Notes: generated from the sequence alone by a model not told the origin. A DNA stretch of 61,587 nucleotides from Leekyejoonella antrihumi (GCF_007845645.1 NZ_VCQV01000032.1:1-61587), one strand, 5' to 3'; shown: positions 33,279-42,094, numbered from the stretch's first letter. Translations and numbers: made by a program.

Positions 33279-33551
33279 GAGCAGCATCGCCGCGCGCATC
33301 ATCCGCTCGATCGGGGACAGTCGCGGCCAGGCCAGGTAGAGCAGCCAGGCGATCAGCAGCGCGCACAGGCCGAAGCAGACTGCGCCGACGACGTGGCGGA
33401 AGATCACGCCGATCACCATGACGACGAGGACCGTGATCACCGGCGTGGCCTTGGGCAGGCGCGCGAGACGTTGGATCAGGGGGTCGCTCAGGTGCTCGGC
33501 CCTGACGCGCAGGGGAGAGCTTTGCACCGAGGGGCGTTCTTCGACAGGCAC
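33243..33551 (-). CDS. DUF6703 family small membrane protein
   Basis: A 102-residue protein with a polar N-terminus (HLSDPLIQRLARLPKATP), two or three hydrophobic helices (VITVLVVMVIGVIFRHVVGAVCFGLCALLIAWLLYLAWPRL) and a last helix MMRAAMLLLLTAIAVVLAA after PIERMMR. The LARLPK and W-x-x-L-x-P-x-x-R pattern matches the actinobacterial DUF6703 family. Function is unknown. Start ATG 33551 lies close to the divergent ABC gene. Confidence 0.7.
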   Translation of the reverse strand: MPVEERPSVQSSPLRVRAEHLSDPLIQRLARLPKATPVITVLVVMVIGVIFRHVVGAVCFGLCALLIAWLLYLAWPRLSPIERMMRAAMLLLLTAIAVVLAA

Positions 33552-33648
33552 CGCATGAGCCTAAACCGTCGAGGGATGACGAATGTCATGGCCGGTCGGT
33601 GACAGTCGCCCCATGGTGCCTGTCGCGAAGCCCGGCAGAGTGGGCGAC

Positions 33649-34593
33649 ATGACAACAGACCTGAAAAGGCCCCGCGAGGCGGGGCAGTCACGGCAGGCGA
33701 TTGCCGCGGTGGACCTGAAGGGGATCCACAAGAGCTTCGGTGACGTGCACGCCGTGCGCGGCATCGACCTGAACGTCCGGCCCGGCGAGGTCGTGGCCTT
33801 CCTCGGCCCCAACGGCGCCGGCAAGACGACCACCATCGACATGATCCTGGGCCTCGGCCGCCCGGACAAGGGGCAGGTCAGCGTCTATGGCATGGCACCA
33901 CGGGAGGCCATCGCCAAGGGGCTGGTCTCGGCGGTCCTGCAGACCGGGGGCCTGCTGAAGGACTACAGCGTCCTGGAGACCGTGCAGTTGACCGCCAGCC
34001 TCTTCGCACACAGCCGTCCCGCCGGCGAGGTCCTCGAACGGGCCGGCATCGCCGACATCTCCGACCGCCTGGTCGGCAAATGCTCCGGCGGCGAGAAGCA
34101 GCGACTGCGCTTTGCGATGGCGCTGCTGTCGGATCCAGAGCTGATCATCCTGGACGAGCCGACCACCGGCATGGACGTCACCGGTCGCCGCGACTTCTGG
34201 AACGCCATACGCGAGGACTCCCGCCGCGGCCGCACGGTGATGTTTGCCACGCACTACCTCGAGGAGGCCGACGCGTATGCCGATCGCATCGTCCTCGTGC
34301 GCGAGGGCCAGGTGGTGGCGGACGGCACGGCTGCGGAGGTCAAGGCCATGACAGCGGGTCGTATCGTGCGCTGCACCCTGCGGGGCGCCGACAGCGCCGC
34401 GCTGCACGGCATACCCGGTGTCGACGGGGTCGAGATCCGCGGAGACAGTGTGCTCATCCACTCGGCCGACACCGACGCGGTCGCGCGTCATCTGCTCAAC
34501 AACACACCGGCCCACGACCTCGAGATCGTCGCTCGCGGCCTCGAAGAGGCCTTCATCGCATTGACCAGCTCCGATCAGGGAGAGAACCGATGA
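33649..34593 (+). CDS. ABC-2 type exporter ATP-binding protein
   Basis: About 314 residues with Walker [19 protein letters not shown]-loop [18 protein letters not shown], signature [16 protein letters not shown], Walker [13 protein letters not shown] and switch [10 protein letters not shown]. The PNGAGKTTT and DEPTTGMD forms are those of drug/lipid exporters (CcmA type). ATG 33649 gives the usual N-terminus, and upstream in-frame starts exist. The stop overlaps the permease ATG as ATGA. With the DesK/DesR-like pair downstream the module resembles membrane-fluidity or antibiotic-responsive exporters. Confidence 0.93.
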   Translation: MTTDLKRPREAGQSRQAIAAVDLKGIHKSFGDVHAVRGIDLNVRPGEVVAFLGPNGAGKTTTIDMILGLGRPDKGQVSVYGMAPREAIAKGLVSAVLQTGGLLKDYSVLETVQLTASLFAHSRPAGEVLERAGIADISDRLVGKCSGGEKQRLRFAMALLSDPELIILDEPTTGMDVTGRRDFWNAIREDSRRGRTVMFATHYLEEADAYADRIVLVREGQVVADGTAAEVKAMTAGRIVRCTLRGADSAALHGIPGVDGVEIRGDSVLIHSADTDAVARHLLNNTPAHDLEIVARGLEEAFIALTSSDQGENR

Positions 34594-35387
34594 CCACGAC
34601 AGCTCCCCAGATCAGGGCTCGCAACGTCCCACCGATGGGCGGGTTCAACCCGACCCTGCTCCGACTGGAGGTCAGGCGACTGCTGCGCAACAAGCGCACG
34701 ATGATCTTCACCATCTTGATGCCGATCTTCTTCTACCTGGTATTCGGGCTCACCATCAGCAGCAAGGACCAGGCGCTCTCGGCCGGCGCGCACGGCAATG
34801 TCAGCGCGTTCATCCTGGTGAGCATGGCGCTCTACGGCGCCATTCTCGCGACGACAAGCGGCGGTTCGATGGTGTCGATCGAGCGTTCCGAGGGCTGGAG
34901 CCGCCAGCTGCGGCTGACCCCGCTCACGTCGCTCGCCTACGTGCTGGTGAAGGCCCTCACCGCCATGACCCTCGGTCTGGCCGCGATGCTCGGCGTCTTC
35001 GTGGTGGGCGCGATCACCGGCAAGGCGGACATGCCGCTGTGGGTGTGGGTGAGCACCGCGGCCTGCGTGTGGGTCGGCTCCCTGATGTATGCCGCATACG
35101 GCCTGTTCATGGGATATCTGCTGCCGACCGAGAACGTCATGCAGATCCTGGCCTTCAGCATCGTGCTCTTCGCCTTTGCCGGTGGTCTGTTCGTGGACCT
35201 GAGCGCCATGCCCGGGTGGTATCAGACTTTCGCCGAGTTCACCCCGCTGTGGGGTCTGAACGAGATCGTGCACGGCCCCCTGCTCGGTGAGTTCCGCATC
35301 TCGTGGCTGATCAATGCGGTCGTCTGGCTGGCCATCTTCGTCGGCGGCGCCGTGTGGCGCTTCCAACGAGACACCGACCGCGTCTGA
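34590..35387 (+). CDS. ABC-2 type exporter permease
   Basis: A 265-residue membrane subunit. RLEVRRLLRNKRTMIFTILMPIFFYLVFG is the N-terminal amphipathic-to-first-helix pattern, followed by about five more helices, the ERSEGWSRQLRLTPLTSLAYVLVKAL cytoplasmic coupling region and a closing EFTPLWGLNEIVHGPLLGEF before the last helix. It partners the ATPase with an ATGA overlap, and both precede a kinase-regulator pair. The substrate is unknown. Confidence 0.92.
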   Translation: MTTTAPQIRARNVPPMGGFNPTLLRLEVRRLLRNKRTMIFTILMPIFFYLVFGLTISSKDQALSAGAHGNVSAFILVSMALYGAILATTSGGSMVSIERSEGWSRQLRLTPLTSLAYVLVKALTAMTLGLAAMLGVFVVGAITGKADMPLWVWVSTAACVWVGSLMYAAYGLFMGYLLPTENVMQILAFSIVLFAFAGGLFVDLSAMPGWYQTFAEFTPLWGLNEIVHGPLLGEFRISWLINAVVWLAIFVGGAVWRFQRDTDRV

Positions 35388-35440
35388 GCATCCGGCAGCG
35401 TCTCCCATCGGGGGAGAGGCGTCAGTGAGAGGCTTGGTCC

Positions 35441-36718
35441 ATGAACACACAAGCACCCGGTCGACCTCGCACGCTGCGTGCCTGGGTCGGCCGGGTGCGC
35501 GGCGTGATCGACCCGTCCGGGGAGGGCGCGGCCGGTCGGGCGGCTGCGTACGACACCGGGCGGATCTTCGGCAATGTCATGGTCGCGATCTGGCTGGTCT
35601 TTCTGCTGCAGCCGCTCGGCGTCGCGTGGGGTATGCGGGGCGAGGTCAGAGGATGGGCCGGGATGGGCGCCGTGGTCGCCTTCGCCGCGGCATACCTCTG
35701 GCACTTCTCGTCCTCCGGCAGCATCGCGTTCGCCCCCGAGGTCGAGCTCAGCCGGGCGAAGCGGCGCGCTGTCCTGCCTCGCTATGGTGTCGTCCTGGTG
35801 CTGGCAGGGCTCTCCACTGCCCTCGTCGGACAGAGCGGCACGACGGCGTGGGTCTTCCTCGCGGTCTCGGGGCTGTGGACCTGGTCGTTCCGGCCGGCAG
35901 TCGTGGTGAGCCTGGTGCTGACCGGCCTCTACCAAGTCTTCGAACTCACTCTGCCCGGCTGGCAGACGGATAACTCGTTGCCGTTCGCGATGCTCCTGGC
36001 CATGGTCGCCTGCAGCGGTGGGATCCTGGCGGCGCGCCGAGGACGGGCACTCGGGCGGGCGCGTGAGGAGAACGCACAGCTGCTGGTGGAGGAGGAGCGC
36101 AACCGGATGGCGCGCGACCTGCACGACATCCTGGGCCACTCACTGACGGTCATCACGGTGAAGGCGGAGCTGGCGAACCGGCTCATCGACGTCGACCACG
36201 ACCGGGCCAAGGCGGAGGTCGCCGACCTCGAACGGCTGTCGCGCAGCGCCCTGTCCGACGTGCGGCGGGCAGTCGAGGGGTACCGGGAGATCTCCTTGTC
36301 GGGCGAGCTGATCCGCGCCAGGGAGGCGCTCACCGCGGCCGGAGTGGACGCCGAGCTGCCCAATGCGCTCGACGAGGTGCCGGAGGACCTGCAGGAGGTC
36401 TTCGCGTGGACGGTGCGCGAGGGGGTGACCAATGTGGTGCGCCACAGTGCCGCGCGGAAGTGCACGATTGTGGTGGACAGCTCGAGCATCACGATCAGGG
36501 ACAACGGCGCGGGTGCGGCGGTCGGACTCAGCGGCAACGGACTGCGCGGGCTGCGTGAGCGGGCGGGTGCCGTCGGTGCAGCGTTGGTCACCCGCACCCT
36601 TGAGCCGCACGGTTTTGAGGTGCAGATGCTGGTGCTGAGCGATGGCCCGGTCGCGACCAGGCAAGGGACGCCGGTGACGCGGATCGGTCCGGTGCCGGGT
36701 AGCCAGGCGTTGACGTGA
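35441..36718 (+). CDS. Sensor histidine kinase, DesK-like
   Basis: A 425-residue kinase. Four to six membrane helices lie between residues about 42 and 195, then a coiled linker (ARRGRALGRAREENAQLLVEEERNR) and the HisKA_3 motif MARDLHDILGHSL with phosphoacceptor His228. The ATPase core shows WTVREGVTNVVRHSAARKC (N box), IRDNGAG (G1) and GNGLRGLRERAGAVG (G2). Such DesK/LiaS-type kinases beside ABC-2 exporters sense membrane state. It starts 53 bases after the permease and is followed by its response regulator. Confidence 0.93.
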   Translation: MNTQAPGRPRTLRAWVGRVRGVIDPSGEGAAGRAAAYDTGRIFGNVMVAIWLVFLLQPLGVAWGMRGEVRGWAGMGAVVAFAAAYLWHFSSSGSIAFAPEVELSRAKRRAVLPRYGVVLVLAGLSTALVGQSGTTAWVFLAVSGLWTWSFRPAVVVSLVLTGLYQVFELTLPGWQTDNSLPFAMLLAMVACSGGILAARRGRALGRAREENAQLLVEEERNRMARDLHDILGHSLTVITVKAELANRLIDVDHDRAKAEVADLERLSRSALSDVRRAVEGYREISLSGELIRAREALTAAGVDAELPNALDEVPEDLQEVFAWTVREGVTNVVRHSAARKCTIVVDSSSITIRDNGAGAAVGLSGNGLRGLRERAGAVGAALVTRTLEPHGFEVQMLVLSDGPVATRQGTPVTRIGPVPGSQALT

Positions 36719-36761
36719 GGCGGCCGACCGCCGTCGTGCACGCGCCCCATAGGGTCGGTGC

Positions 36762-37370
36762 GTGACGATCAAGGTGATGCTCGCGGATGACCAGGCCCTG
36801 GTGCGCGGTGCGCTGGCGGCGCTGCTGGAGCTCGAGGTCGACCTGACTGTGGTTGCGGAGGCCTCGCGGGGCGACGAGATTGTTGCCGTTGCGGAGCGGG
36901 AGCGGCCCGACGTGGTGCTGATGGACGTCGAGATGCCGGGACTGGACGGCATTGCGGCCACCGCCGAGCTGCGCAAGGCGCTGCCCGACATTCGCGTGCT
37001 GATCGTCACCACGTTCGGCCGGCCGGGCTACCTACGGCGTGGGTTGCAAGCGGGCGCAGCAGGCTTCGTGGTCAAGGACACGCCCGCGCGGGAGCTTGCC
37101 GATGCGGTGCGGCGGGTGCACCAGGGGCTTCGCGTGGTCGACCCCGCGCTCGCGACCGACTCGCTGGTGGCGGGGGAGTCGCCACTGACCGCGCGGGAGA
37201 CCGAGGTGCTCAAGGCCGCGCGTGGGGGAGGAACGGTGGCCGTCATCGCCGGGACGCTCTTCCTCTCCGAGGGGACGGTGCGCAACCACCTGTCCTCCGT
37301 GATCGGCAAGACCGGCGCCCGCACGCGGGCCGAGGCCGTTCAGGTCGCCGAGAACAACGGCTGGCTCTGA
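36762..37370 (+). CDS. NarL/DesR-like response regulator
   Basis: A 202-residue regulator: receiver with acidic pair in MLADDQALVRGA, phosphoacceptor Asp55 in LMDVEMPGLDG and Lys in GFVVKDTPARELADAV. The LuxR helix-turn-helix is LTARETEVLKAARGGGTVAVIAGTLFLSEGTVRNHLSSVIGKTGARTRAEAV. Start GTG 36762 lies within a GTGA. The kinase stop is also within a GTGA, and the 44 bases between are open in frame. The probable target is the ABC-2 exporter operon. Confidence 0.93.
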   Translation: MTIKVMLADDQALVRGALAALLELEVDLTVVAEASRGDEIVAVAERERPDVVLMDVEMPGLDGIAATAELRKALPDIRVLIVTTFGRPGYLRRGLQAGAAGFVVKDTPARELADAVRRVHQGLRVVDPALATDSLVAGESPLTARETEVLKAARGGGTVAVIAGTLFLSEGTVRNHLSSVIGKTGARTRAEAVQVAENNGWL

Positions 37371-37379
37371 CCACCTTGT

Positions 37380-37449
37380 CGAGAGGCATACCTGCCCATC
37401 GAGAGGTGCACGAGTTTGGTATGCCGATGGGCGAGATGTGTGCCTCTCG
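37380..37449. terminator. Nested palindrome after the response regulator gene
   Basis: Outer arms CGAGAGGCATAC (37380-37391) and GTGTGCCTCTCG (37438-37449) pair with one mismatch. Inner arms GCCCATCG (37394-37401) and CGATGGGC (37425-37432) are perfect. The element begins nine bases after the stop codon and probably terminates the exporter/two-component operon. It is a diverged sibling of the element at 23877-23960. Confidence 0.7.
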
Positions 37450-37485
37450 GCACTGGGGAATGTCCCGCCGTGATGCCACGTTAAG

Positions 37486-37505
37486 GTAGTTGAAATTGCA
37501 ACTAC
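37486..37505. promoter_or_regulatory. MarR-type operator before the LLM/flavin reductase pair
   Basis: GTAGTTG, AAATTG, CAACTAC is a perfect 7-6-7 inverted repeat ending 12 bases before the ATG at 37518, with the ribosome binding site AGGAGG immediately after. TAGTTG-N6-CAACTA is a common MarR-family operator pattern. No MarR gene lies in the window, so the regulator must be elsewhere. Confidence 0.7.
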
Positions 37506-37517
37506 TTAGGAGGCGAC

Positions 37518-38681
37518 ATGGAGTTCGGGATCTTCAGCGTCGGGGATGTCACCCCCGACCCCACGACGGGGCGCACGCCTACGGAGGCCGAGCGGATCCA
37601 GGCCATGGTGCGCATCGCGCTGAAGGCCGAGGAGGTCGGCCTGGACGTGTTCGCCACGGGCGAGCACCACAACCCGCCGTTCGTGCCCTCCTCGCCGACG
37701 ACGATGCTCGGCTATCTCGCCGCGCAGACCACGCGCCTGAAGCTGTCGACCTCCACCACCCTGATCACGACGAACGACCCGGTCAAGATCGCCGAGGACT
37801 ACTCGATGCTGCAGCACCTGTCGGGCGGCCGGGTCGACCTGATGATGGGACGTGGCAACACCGGCCCGGTCTATCCGTGGTTCGGCAAGGACATCCGCGA
37901 GGGGATCAACCTTGCGGTCGAGAACTATCACCTGCTCCGCCGGCTCTGGCGCGAGGACGTCGTGGACTGGGCGGGGAAGTTCCGGACCCCGCTGCAGAGC
38001 TTCACCGCCACGCCTCGCCCGCTGGACGGCATACCCCCGTTTGTCTGGCACGGCTCGATCCGCAGCCCCGAGATCGCCGAGCAGGCCGCGTTCTACGGCG
38101 ACGGGTTCTTCCACAACCACATCTTCTGGCCGACCGAGCACACCCGTGCGATGGTGGACCTCTATCGGCAGCGGTTCGAGCACCACGGCCACGGGCGCGC
38201 CGACCAGGCGATCGTCGGACTCGGCGGGCAGGTCTTCATGCGGGCGAGCAGTCAGGATGCGGTCCATGAGTTCCGGCCCTACTTCGATGCCGCGCCGGTC
38301 TACGGTCACGGGCCGTCGATGGAGGAGTTCACGGCGCAGACGCCGCTGACCGTAGGCTCGCCGCAGCAGGTCATCGAGCGTTACCTGGGCTTCCGGGACG
38401 ACGTGGGTGACTACCAGCGGCAGCTCTTTCTGATGGACCACGCCGGGCTGCCGCTCAAGACGGTGCTGGAGCAACTGGACATCCTCGGGGAGCAGGTGAT
38501 CCCGGTGCTGCGCAAGGAGGCTGATGCGTTGCGCCCAGCACACGTGCCCGCGCACGCACCGACTCATGCCGAGCTGTTGGCAGCCGGCGTCGACGCGCCG
38601 AACGCCCGCGTTCTACCGGCCGATTCAGCTGATCTGAGTGAGCCCGGCGTGACGGCCGGGCAGGAAGGCTCGACCCGATGA
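37518..38681 (+). CDS. LLM class flavin-dependent oxidoreductase, CE1758 family
   Basis: A 387-residue luciferase-like monooxygenase. MEFGIFSVGDVTPDPTTGRTPTEAERI, ATGEHHNPPFVPSSPTTMLGYLAAQT, GRVDLMMGRGNTGPVYPWFGKD and the GDGFFHNHIFWP segment are characteristic of the CE1758-type LLM family, which is always paired with a flavin reductase. The next gene (ATGA overlap) is that partner, so reduced FMN is probably delivered by it. Natural substrate is unknown, and a role in xenobiotic or quinone oxidation would fit MarR control. The C-terminal 30 residues are variable. Confidence 0.92.
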   Translation: MEFGIFSVGDVTPDPTTGRTPTEAERIQAMVRIALKAEEVGLDVFATGEHHNPPFVPSSPTTMLGYLAAQTTRLKLSTSTTLITTNDPVKIAEDYSMLQHLSGGRVDLMMGRGNTGPVYPWFGKDIREGINLAVENYHLLRRLWREDVVDWAGKFRTPLQSFTATPRPLDGIPPFVWHGSIRSPEIAEQAAFYGDGFFHNHIFWPTEHTRAMVDLYRQRFEHHGHGRADQAIVGLGGQVFMRASSQDAVHEFRPYFDAAPVYGHGPSMEEFTAQTPLTVGSPQQVIERYLGFRDDVGDYQRQLFLMDHAGLPLKTVLEQLDILGEQVIPVLRKEADALRPAHVPAHAPTHAELLAAGVDAPNARVLPADSADLSEPGVTAGQEGSTR

Positions 38682-39343
38682 CCCGCCGTGTTGTGGCCGT
38701 GACGGCCGGCCTGAGCGTGCCATCGTCCACCAGGCTGTTGACCGATCGACTTGTTGTGGCCCTCGAGAGCCAGCTGGGTGCCCGCGGTGAGGGCGCGGAG
38801 GTCGAGGTGGTCGAGCTGCGTGAGCATGCTCAGGCGATCGCCTCCGACCTGACCTCCGGGTTCGCGAGCACGTCGTTGGGCGCGGTGATCGACCAGGTCG
38901 AGACCGCAGACGCGTTGATCGCAGTGACCCCCGTGTTTGCCGCGTCCTACGGCGGCCTCTTCAAGTCATTCTTCGACCTCATCGATCCGGAGTCCCTGGG
39001 CGGCACGCCGGTGCTGGTCGCGGCGACTGCCGGCACGGCGCGCCACTCGCTGATGCTCGAGCACGCGATGCGACCGCTGTTCACCTACCTGCACGCGGTC
39101 GTGCTGCCGACCGCTGTCTTCGCCGCGACCGACGACTTCGCAGGCGACGATCTGGCGCGACGCATCGAGCGCGGTGCAGGTGAGCTCGCGGATGCGCTGG
39201 TCGGGCGGGGCGACTGGCTGGTGGGGCTTCGGCCCGGCCGCACTGAGCGCGAGCTGTCGCTGGACGACGTGCCGGACTTTCGGTCGCTGTTGGGGGATCA
39301 GGGCATCCGCCGCCGACCTGCGCGTACGAGCCCGGCAGGATAG
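38678..39343 (+). CDS. LLM-partnered FMN reductase, CE1759 family
   Basis: A 221-residue NAD(P)H-dependent flavin reductase. RRVVAVTAGLSVPSSTRLLTDRL supplies the flavodoxin-like phosphate loop, and ALIAVTPVFAASYGGLFKSFFDLIDPESLGGTPVLVAATAGTARHS is the conserved core of the CE1759 family. HAMRPLFTYLHAVVLPTAVFAA follows. It is translationally coupled to the LLM oxidoreductase and should supply it with reduced FMN. Confidence 0.92.
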   Translation: MTRRVVAVTAGLSVPSSTRLLTDRLVVALESQLGARGEGAEVEVVELREHAQAIASDLTSGFASTSLGAVIDQVETADALIAVTPVFAASYGGLFKSFFDLIDPESLGGTPVLVAATAGTARHSLMLEHAMRPLFTYLHAVVLPTAVFAATDDFAGDDLARRIERGAGELADALVGRGDWLVGLRPGRTERELSLDDVPDFRSLLGDQGIRRRPARTSPAG

Positions 39344-39375
39344 AATACCTATGTAGCGTCGAAGAGGGCGATAGC

Positions 39376-40653
39376 ATGGTGGAAAGCGGTGTGGTCGAAA
39401 AGCGACTGATTGATCAGGTGCTGCGGCGCATCCGTTCCGGTCGGGCGATAGTTCGATTCTGGGATGGTGATGAGCGGTCCTATGGCAGCTCCGGCAGGCT
39501 GATTCACGTCGCTGCGGATGCACCGCTGCGGCTGCGCAAGACGCTGGGCAGCGCGAGCCTGGCCTTCGGCGAAGCCTACGTGCGCGGTGACATCCGGATC
39601 AGTGAGAATGAGCTCGACGACTTCTTCTGGATCATCGCGCACAACCAGGGCGCCGTGCACGCGCTCAAGCCGTTGCGCCGCGTCTACCGCCGGGAGCGCA
39701 ACCGTCGGAGCCGTCAGCGCGACCAGGTCAGTCGGCACTACGACGTCGGAAACGACTACTACCGGTTGTTCCTCGACTCGAGCCTGACCTATTCGTGCGG
39801 CTACTTCGAGCATGAGGGCGACTCCCTGGAAGCGGCCCAGGTGCAAAAGATCGATCACGTGCTGCGCAAGCTGCGCCTTGAGCCCGGGCAGCGGTTGCTC
39901 GACGTGGGCTCGGGGTGGGGCGCACTCGCGGTGGCTGCGGCGAAGAAGTATGACGTGCAGGCCGTGGGGATCACCCTGAGTCACGAACAGCTCGCGGGCT
40001 CAAACGAGCTCGCGGCTCGAGAGGGTGTCAGCGATCGGGTGCAGTTCAGACTGATGAACTACCAGGATCTCCCGGGAGCCGACGACCCGGCTGTGCGCGG
40101 GCCCTACGACCGGATTGCCAGCGTCGGGATGTTCGAGCACGTCGGCCGCCACCTGCACCGCAACTACTTCCAGGTGCTGCACGGACTGTTGACTCCCGGA
40201 GGGGTCGGCATGGTGCACGCGATCACCAACCAGATGCACCAGGGCAACGATGCCTGGACCGACCGGCACATCTTCCCCGGTGGATACCTGCCGACCGTGC
40301 AGGAGGTCGAAGGGCTGCTGGCGGACGAGGGGCTGTGGTCCATCGATCGGGAGAACCTGTGGCAGCACTATGTGCGCACACTGTCCGCGTGGCGACGCAA
40401 CCACCAGGAGAATCACGATCGGATCGTCGCGATGTTCGACGAGGAGTTCTATCGGACCCGTGACCTGTGGCTTGCCGGGTCCAAGGCGGGGTTCGACTAC
40501 GGCACGCTGGGGCTCGCGCAGTTCGTCTTCACCAGGGGCAAACCTACGGACTGGCCACTGACCCGCCGTGGGTTGTATGCGCAGGCGGCCGCAGGTGGTC
40601 CCCGCCACCTCGTCCAGAGAGTCGCCGAACGGGCCGGATCGTCTGTGCCGTGA
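39376..40653 (+). CDS. Cyclopropane-fatty-acyl-phospholipid synthase family methyltransferase
   Basis: A 425-residue SAM-dependent enzyme. The N-terminal 100 residues (RFWDGDERSYG, SLAFGEAYVRGDIRISENELDDFFW) are the lipid-binding region of Cfa. Then DQVSRHYDVGNDYYRLFLDSSLTYSCGYFE, motif I LLDVGSGWGALAVAAAKKY, VGITLSHEQL and SVGMFEHVGRHLHRNYF match the cyclopropane and mycolic acid methyltransferases. The product may be cyclopropane or methyl-branched (tuberculostearic-type) fatty acids. AAGAGGGCGA precedes the ATG. Confidence 0.92.
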   Translation: MVESGVVEKRLIDQVLRRIRSGRAIVRFWDGDERSYGSSGRLIHVAADAPLRLRKTLGSASLAFGEAYVRGDIRISENELDDFFWIIAHNQGAVHALKPLRRVYRRERNRRSRQRDQVSRHYDVGNDYYRLFLDSSLTYSCGYFEHEGDSLEAAQVQKIDHVLRKLRLEPGQRLLDVGSGWGALAVAAAKKYDVQAVGITLSHEQLAGSNELAAREGVSDRVQFRLMNYQDLPGADDPAVRGPYDRIASVGMFEHVGRHLHRNYFQVLHGLLTPGGVGMVHAITNQMHQGNDAWTDRHIFPGGYLPTVQEVEGLLADEGLWSIDRENLWQHYVRTLSAWRRNHQENHDRIVAMFDEEFYRTRDLWLAGSKAGFDYGTLGLAQFVFTRGKPTDWPLTRRGLYAQAAAGGPRHLVQRVAERAGSSVP

Positions 40654-40748
40654 CTCCCGGCCCTGCGGCAAGCCGGCGCCCGTTGTCGCCGTGACCTTCG
40701 CACTCGATAGCACCGCGATTTGCGGTCACCTGCGATGATGGGCCCGCG

Positions 40749-41978
40749 ATGACTGATCTGCTCACCAGGAACCCAGGCTCTCCCTCTCCGACGACGGAGG
40801 GTCAGCCAACGCTGCCACCGTTACAGATCGGGCCACACACCATCACGTCGCCCGTGGTGCTGGCACCGATGGCCGGCATCACCAACCGGGCGTTCCGGCG
40901 ACTGTGCCGACAGTATGGCGACGCCGGTTCAGTGGCAGGTGGCGCCACCTGCCTTTACGTCAGCGAGATGATCACCTCTCGTGCGCTCGTCGAGCGCACC
41001 CCGGTCACGATGCGGCTGATCGAGCACGATGCCGATGAGTCGCCACGGTCGATCCAGCTCTACAGTGTGGACCCGGCGACCACCGCGAAGGCCGTGCACA
41101 TCCTGGTCAGCGAAGATCTTTGTAACCACATCGACCTGAACTTCGGCTGCCCCGTCCCCAAGGTGACCCGCAAGGGCGGCGGTTCGGCCTTGCCGTGGAA
41201 GACCGAGCTCTTCCGCAGCATCGTCGCGAGCGCGGTCCGCGAGGCCACGCCGTATGGCGTACCGGTCACCGTTAAGATGCGCAAGGGCATCGACTCCGAC
41301 CACCTGACCTATCTCGAGGCGGGCCGCATCGCGGAGGGCGAGGGCGTCGCGGCTGTCGCGCTGCACGCACGCACCGCGGCACAGGCCTACTCCGGCACGG
41401 CGGACTGGACCGCGATCCGCCGGCTGAAGGAGATCGTGACCTCGGTGCCGGTGCTGGGCAACGGCGACATCTGGTCGGCGGAGGATGCGCTGCGGATGGT
41501 GCGGGAGACCGGTTGCGACGGGGTGGTGGTCGGACGCGGCTGCCTCGGGCGGCCGTGGCTCTTCACGGACCTCGCCGCCGCGTTCGCAGGCACGACGCAG
41601 CGGGTGACGCCGGGCCTGCGCGAGGTCGCCGAGATCCTGCGGCTGCACGCGACCTACCTGGTGGAGTTCTATGAGTCCGAGCTCAAGGGCTGCCGGGACA
41701 TCCGCAAGCACATCGCGTGGTACTTCAAGGGCTTCCCGGTCGGTGGCCAGCTGCGATCGCAGCTCGCGCTCGTCGACTCGCTGGCTGCACTGGACGACCT
41801 GATCGGTGGGCTCGACCTCGATCAGCCGTGGCCTGGCGAGGCCGCCGAGGGTCAACGGGGGCGTGCGGGCTCGGAGCGGCGGGTGATCCTGCCCGAGGGT
41901 TGGCTGGACCACCAGGAGGTCGACGGGCGGTTGCGCGCCATGATCGCGGACGCGGAGATCTCCGTCGACGGCGGATAG
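40749..41978 (+). CDS. dusB: tRNA-dihydrouridine synthase B
   Basis: A 409-residue FMN enzyme reducing uridines in the tRNA D loop. Landmarks are VLAPMAGITNRAFRRLCRQYG, YVSEMITSRALVER, SIQLYSVDP, HIDLNFGCPVPKVTRKGGGSAL with catalytic Cys134, VPVTVKMRKGIDSDH, VALHARTAAQAYSGTADW, VPVLGNGDIWSAEDAL and DGVVVGRGCLGRPWLF. It is slightly longer than typical because of an N-terminal 25-residue extension and a Gly/Glu-rich insertion near 365-375. In actinobacteria it commonly stands somewhat upstream of dgt and dnaG; here that cluster is 13 kb away. Confidence 0.96.
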   Translation: MTDLLTRNPGSPSPTTEGQPTLPPLQIGPHTITSPVVLAPMAGITNRAFRRLCRQYGDAGSVAGGATCLYVSEMITSRALVERTPVTMRLIEHDADESPRSIQLYSVDPATTAKAVHILVSEDLCNHIDLNFGCPVPKVTRKGGGSALPWKTELFRSIVASAVREATPYGVPVTVKMRKGIDSDHLTYLEAGRIAEGEGVAAVALHARTAAQAYSGTADWTAIRRLKEIVTSVPVLGNGDIWSAEDALRMVRETGCDGVVVGRGCLGRPWLFTDLAAAFAGTTQRVTPGLREVAEILRLHATYLVEFYESELKGCRDIRKHIAWYFKGFPVGGQLRSQLALVDSLAALDDLIGGLDLDQPWPGEAAEGQRGRAGSERRVILPEGWLDHQEVDGRLRAMIADAEISVDGG

Positions 41979-41984
41979 GCGCCG

Positions 41985-42088
41985 AGTGCAGTGAATGCGT
42001 TGGCTATAGCGCGCGGACCCACTGCACGTGACGGGTTGGTTGGGGGAGTGCCGTGGGTGCGTTGGCTATAGCGCGCGGATCCACTGCA
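41985..42088. repeat. Two REP-like palindromes of the GCTATAGCGCGCGGA family
   Basis: Copy 1 (41985-42026) has arms GTGCAGTG and CACTGCAC around AATGCGTTGGCTATAGC and GCGCGGACC. Copy 2 (42047-42088) carries GTGCGTTGGCTATAGC and GCGCGGATC with the left arm changed to GTGCCGTG. They lie between the convergent dusB and sseA genes, 62 bases apart, and a third diverged copy is at 4924-4966. Confidence 0.8.
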
Positions 42089-42094
42089 CCGATC

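Noticed and set aside
34575-35456. Minus-strand frame opposite the ABC-2 permease
   Set aside because: His/Glu/Asp-rich translation without motifs, antisense to a clear membrane protein gene.
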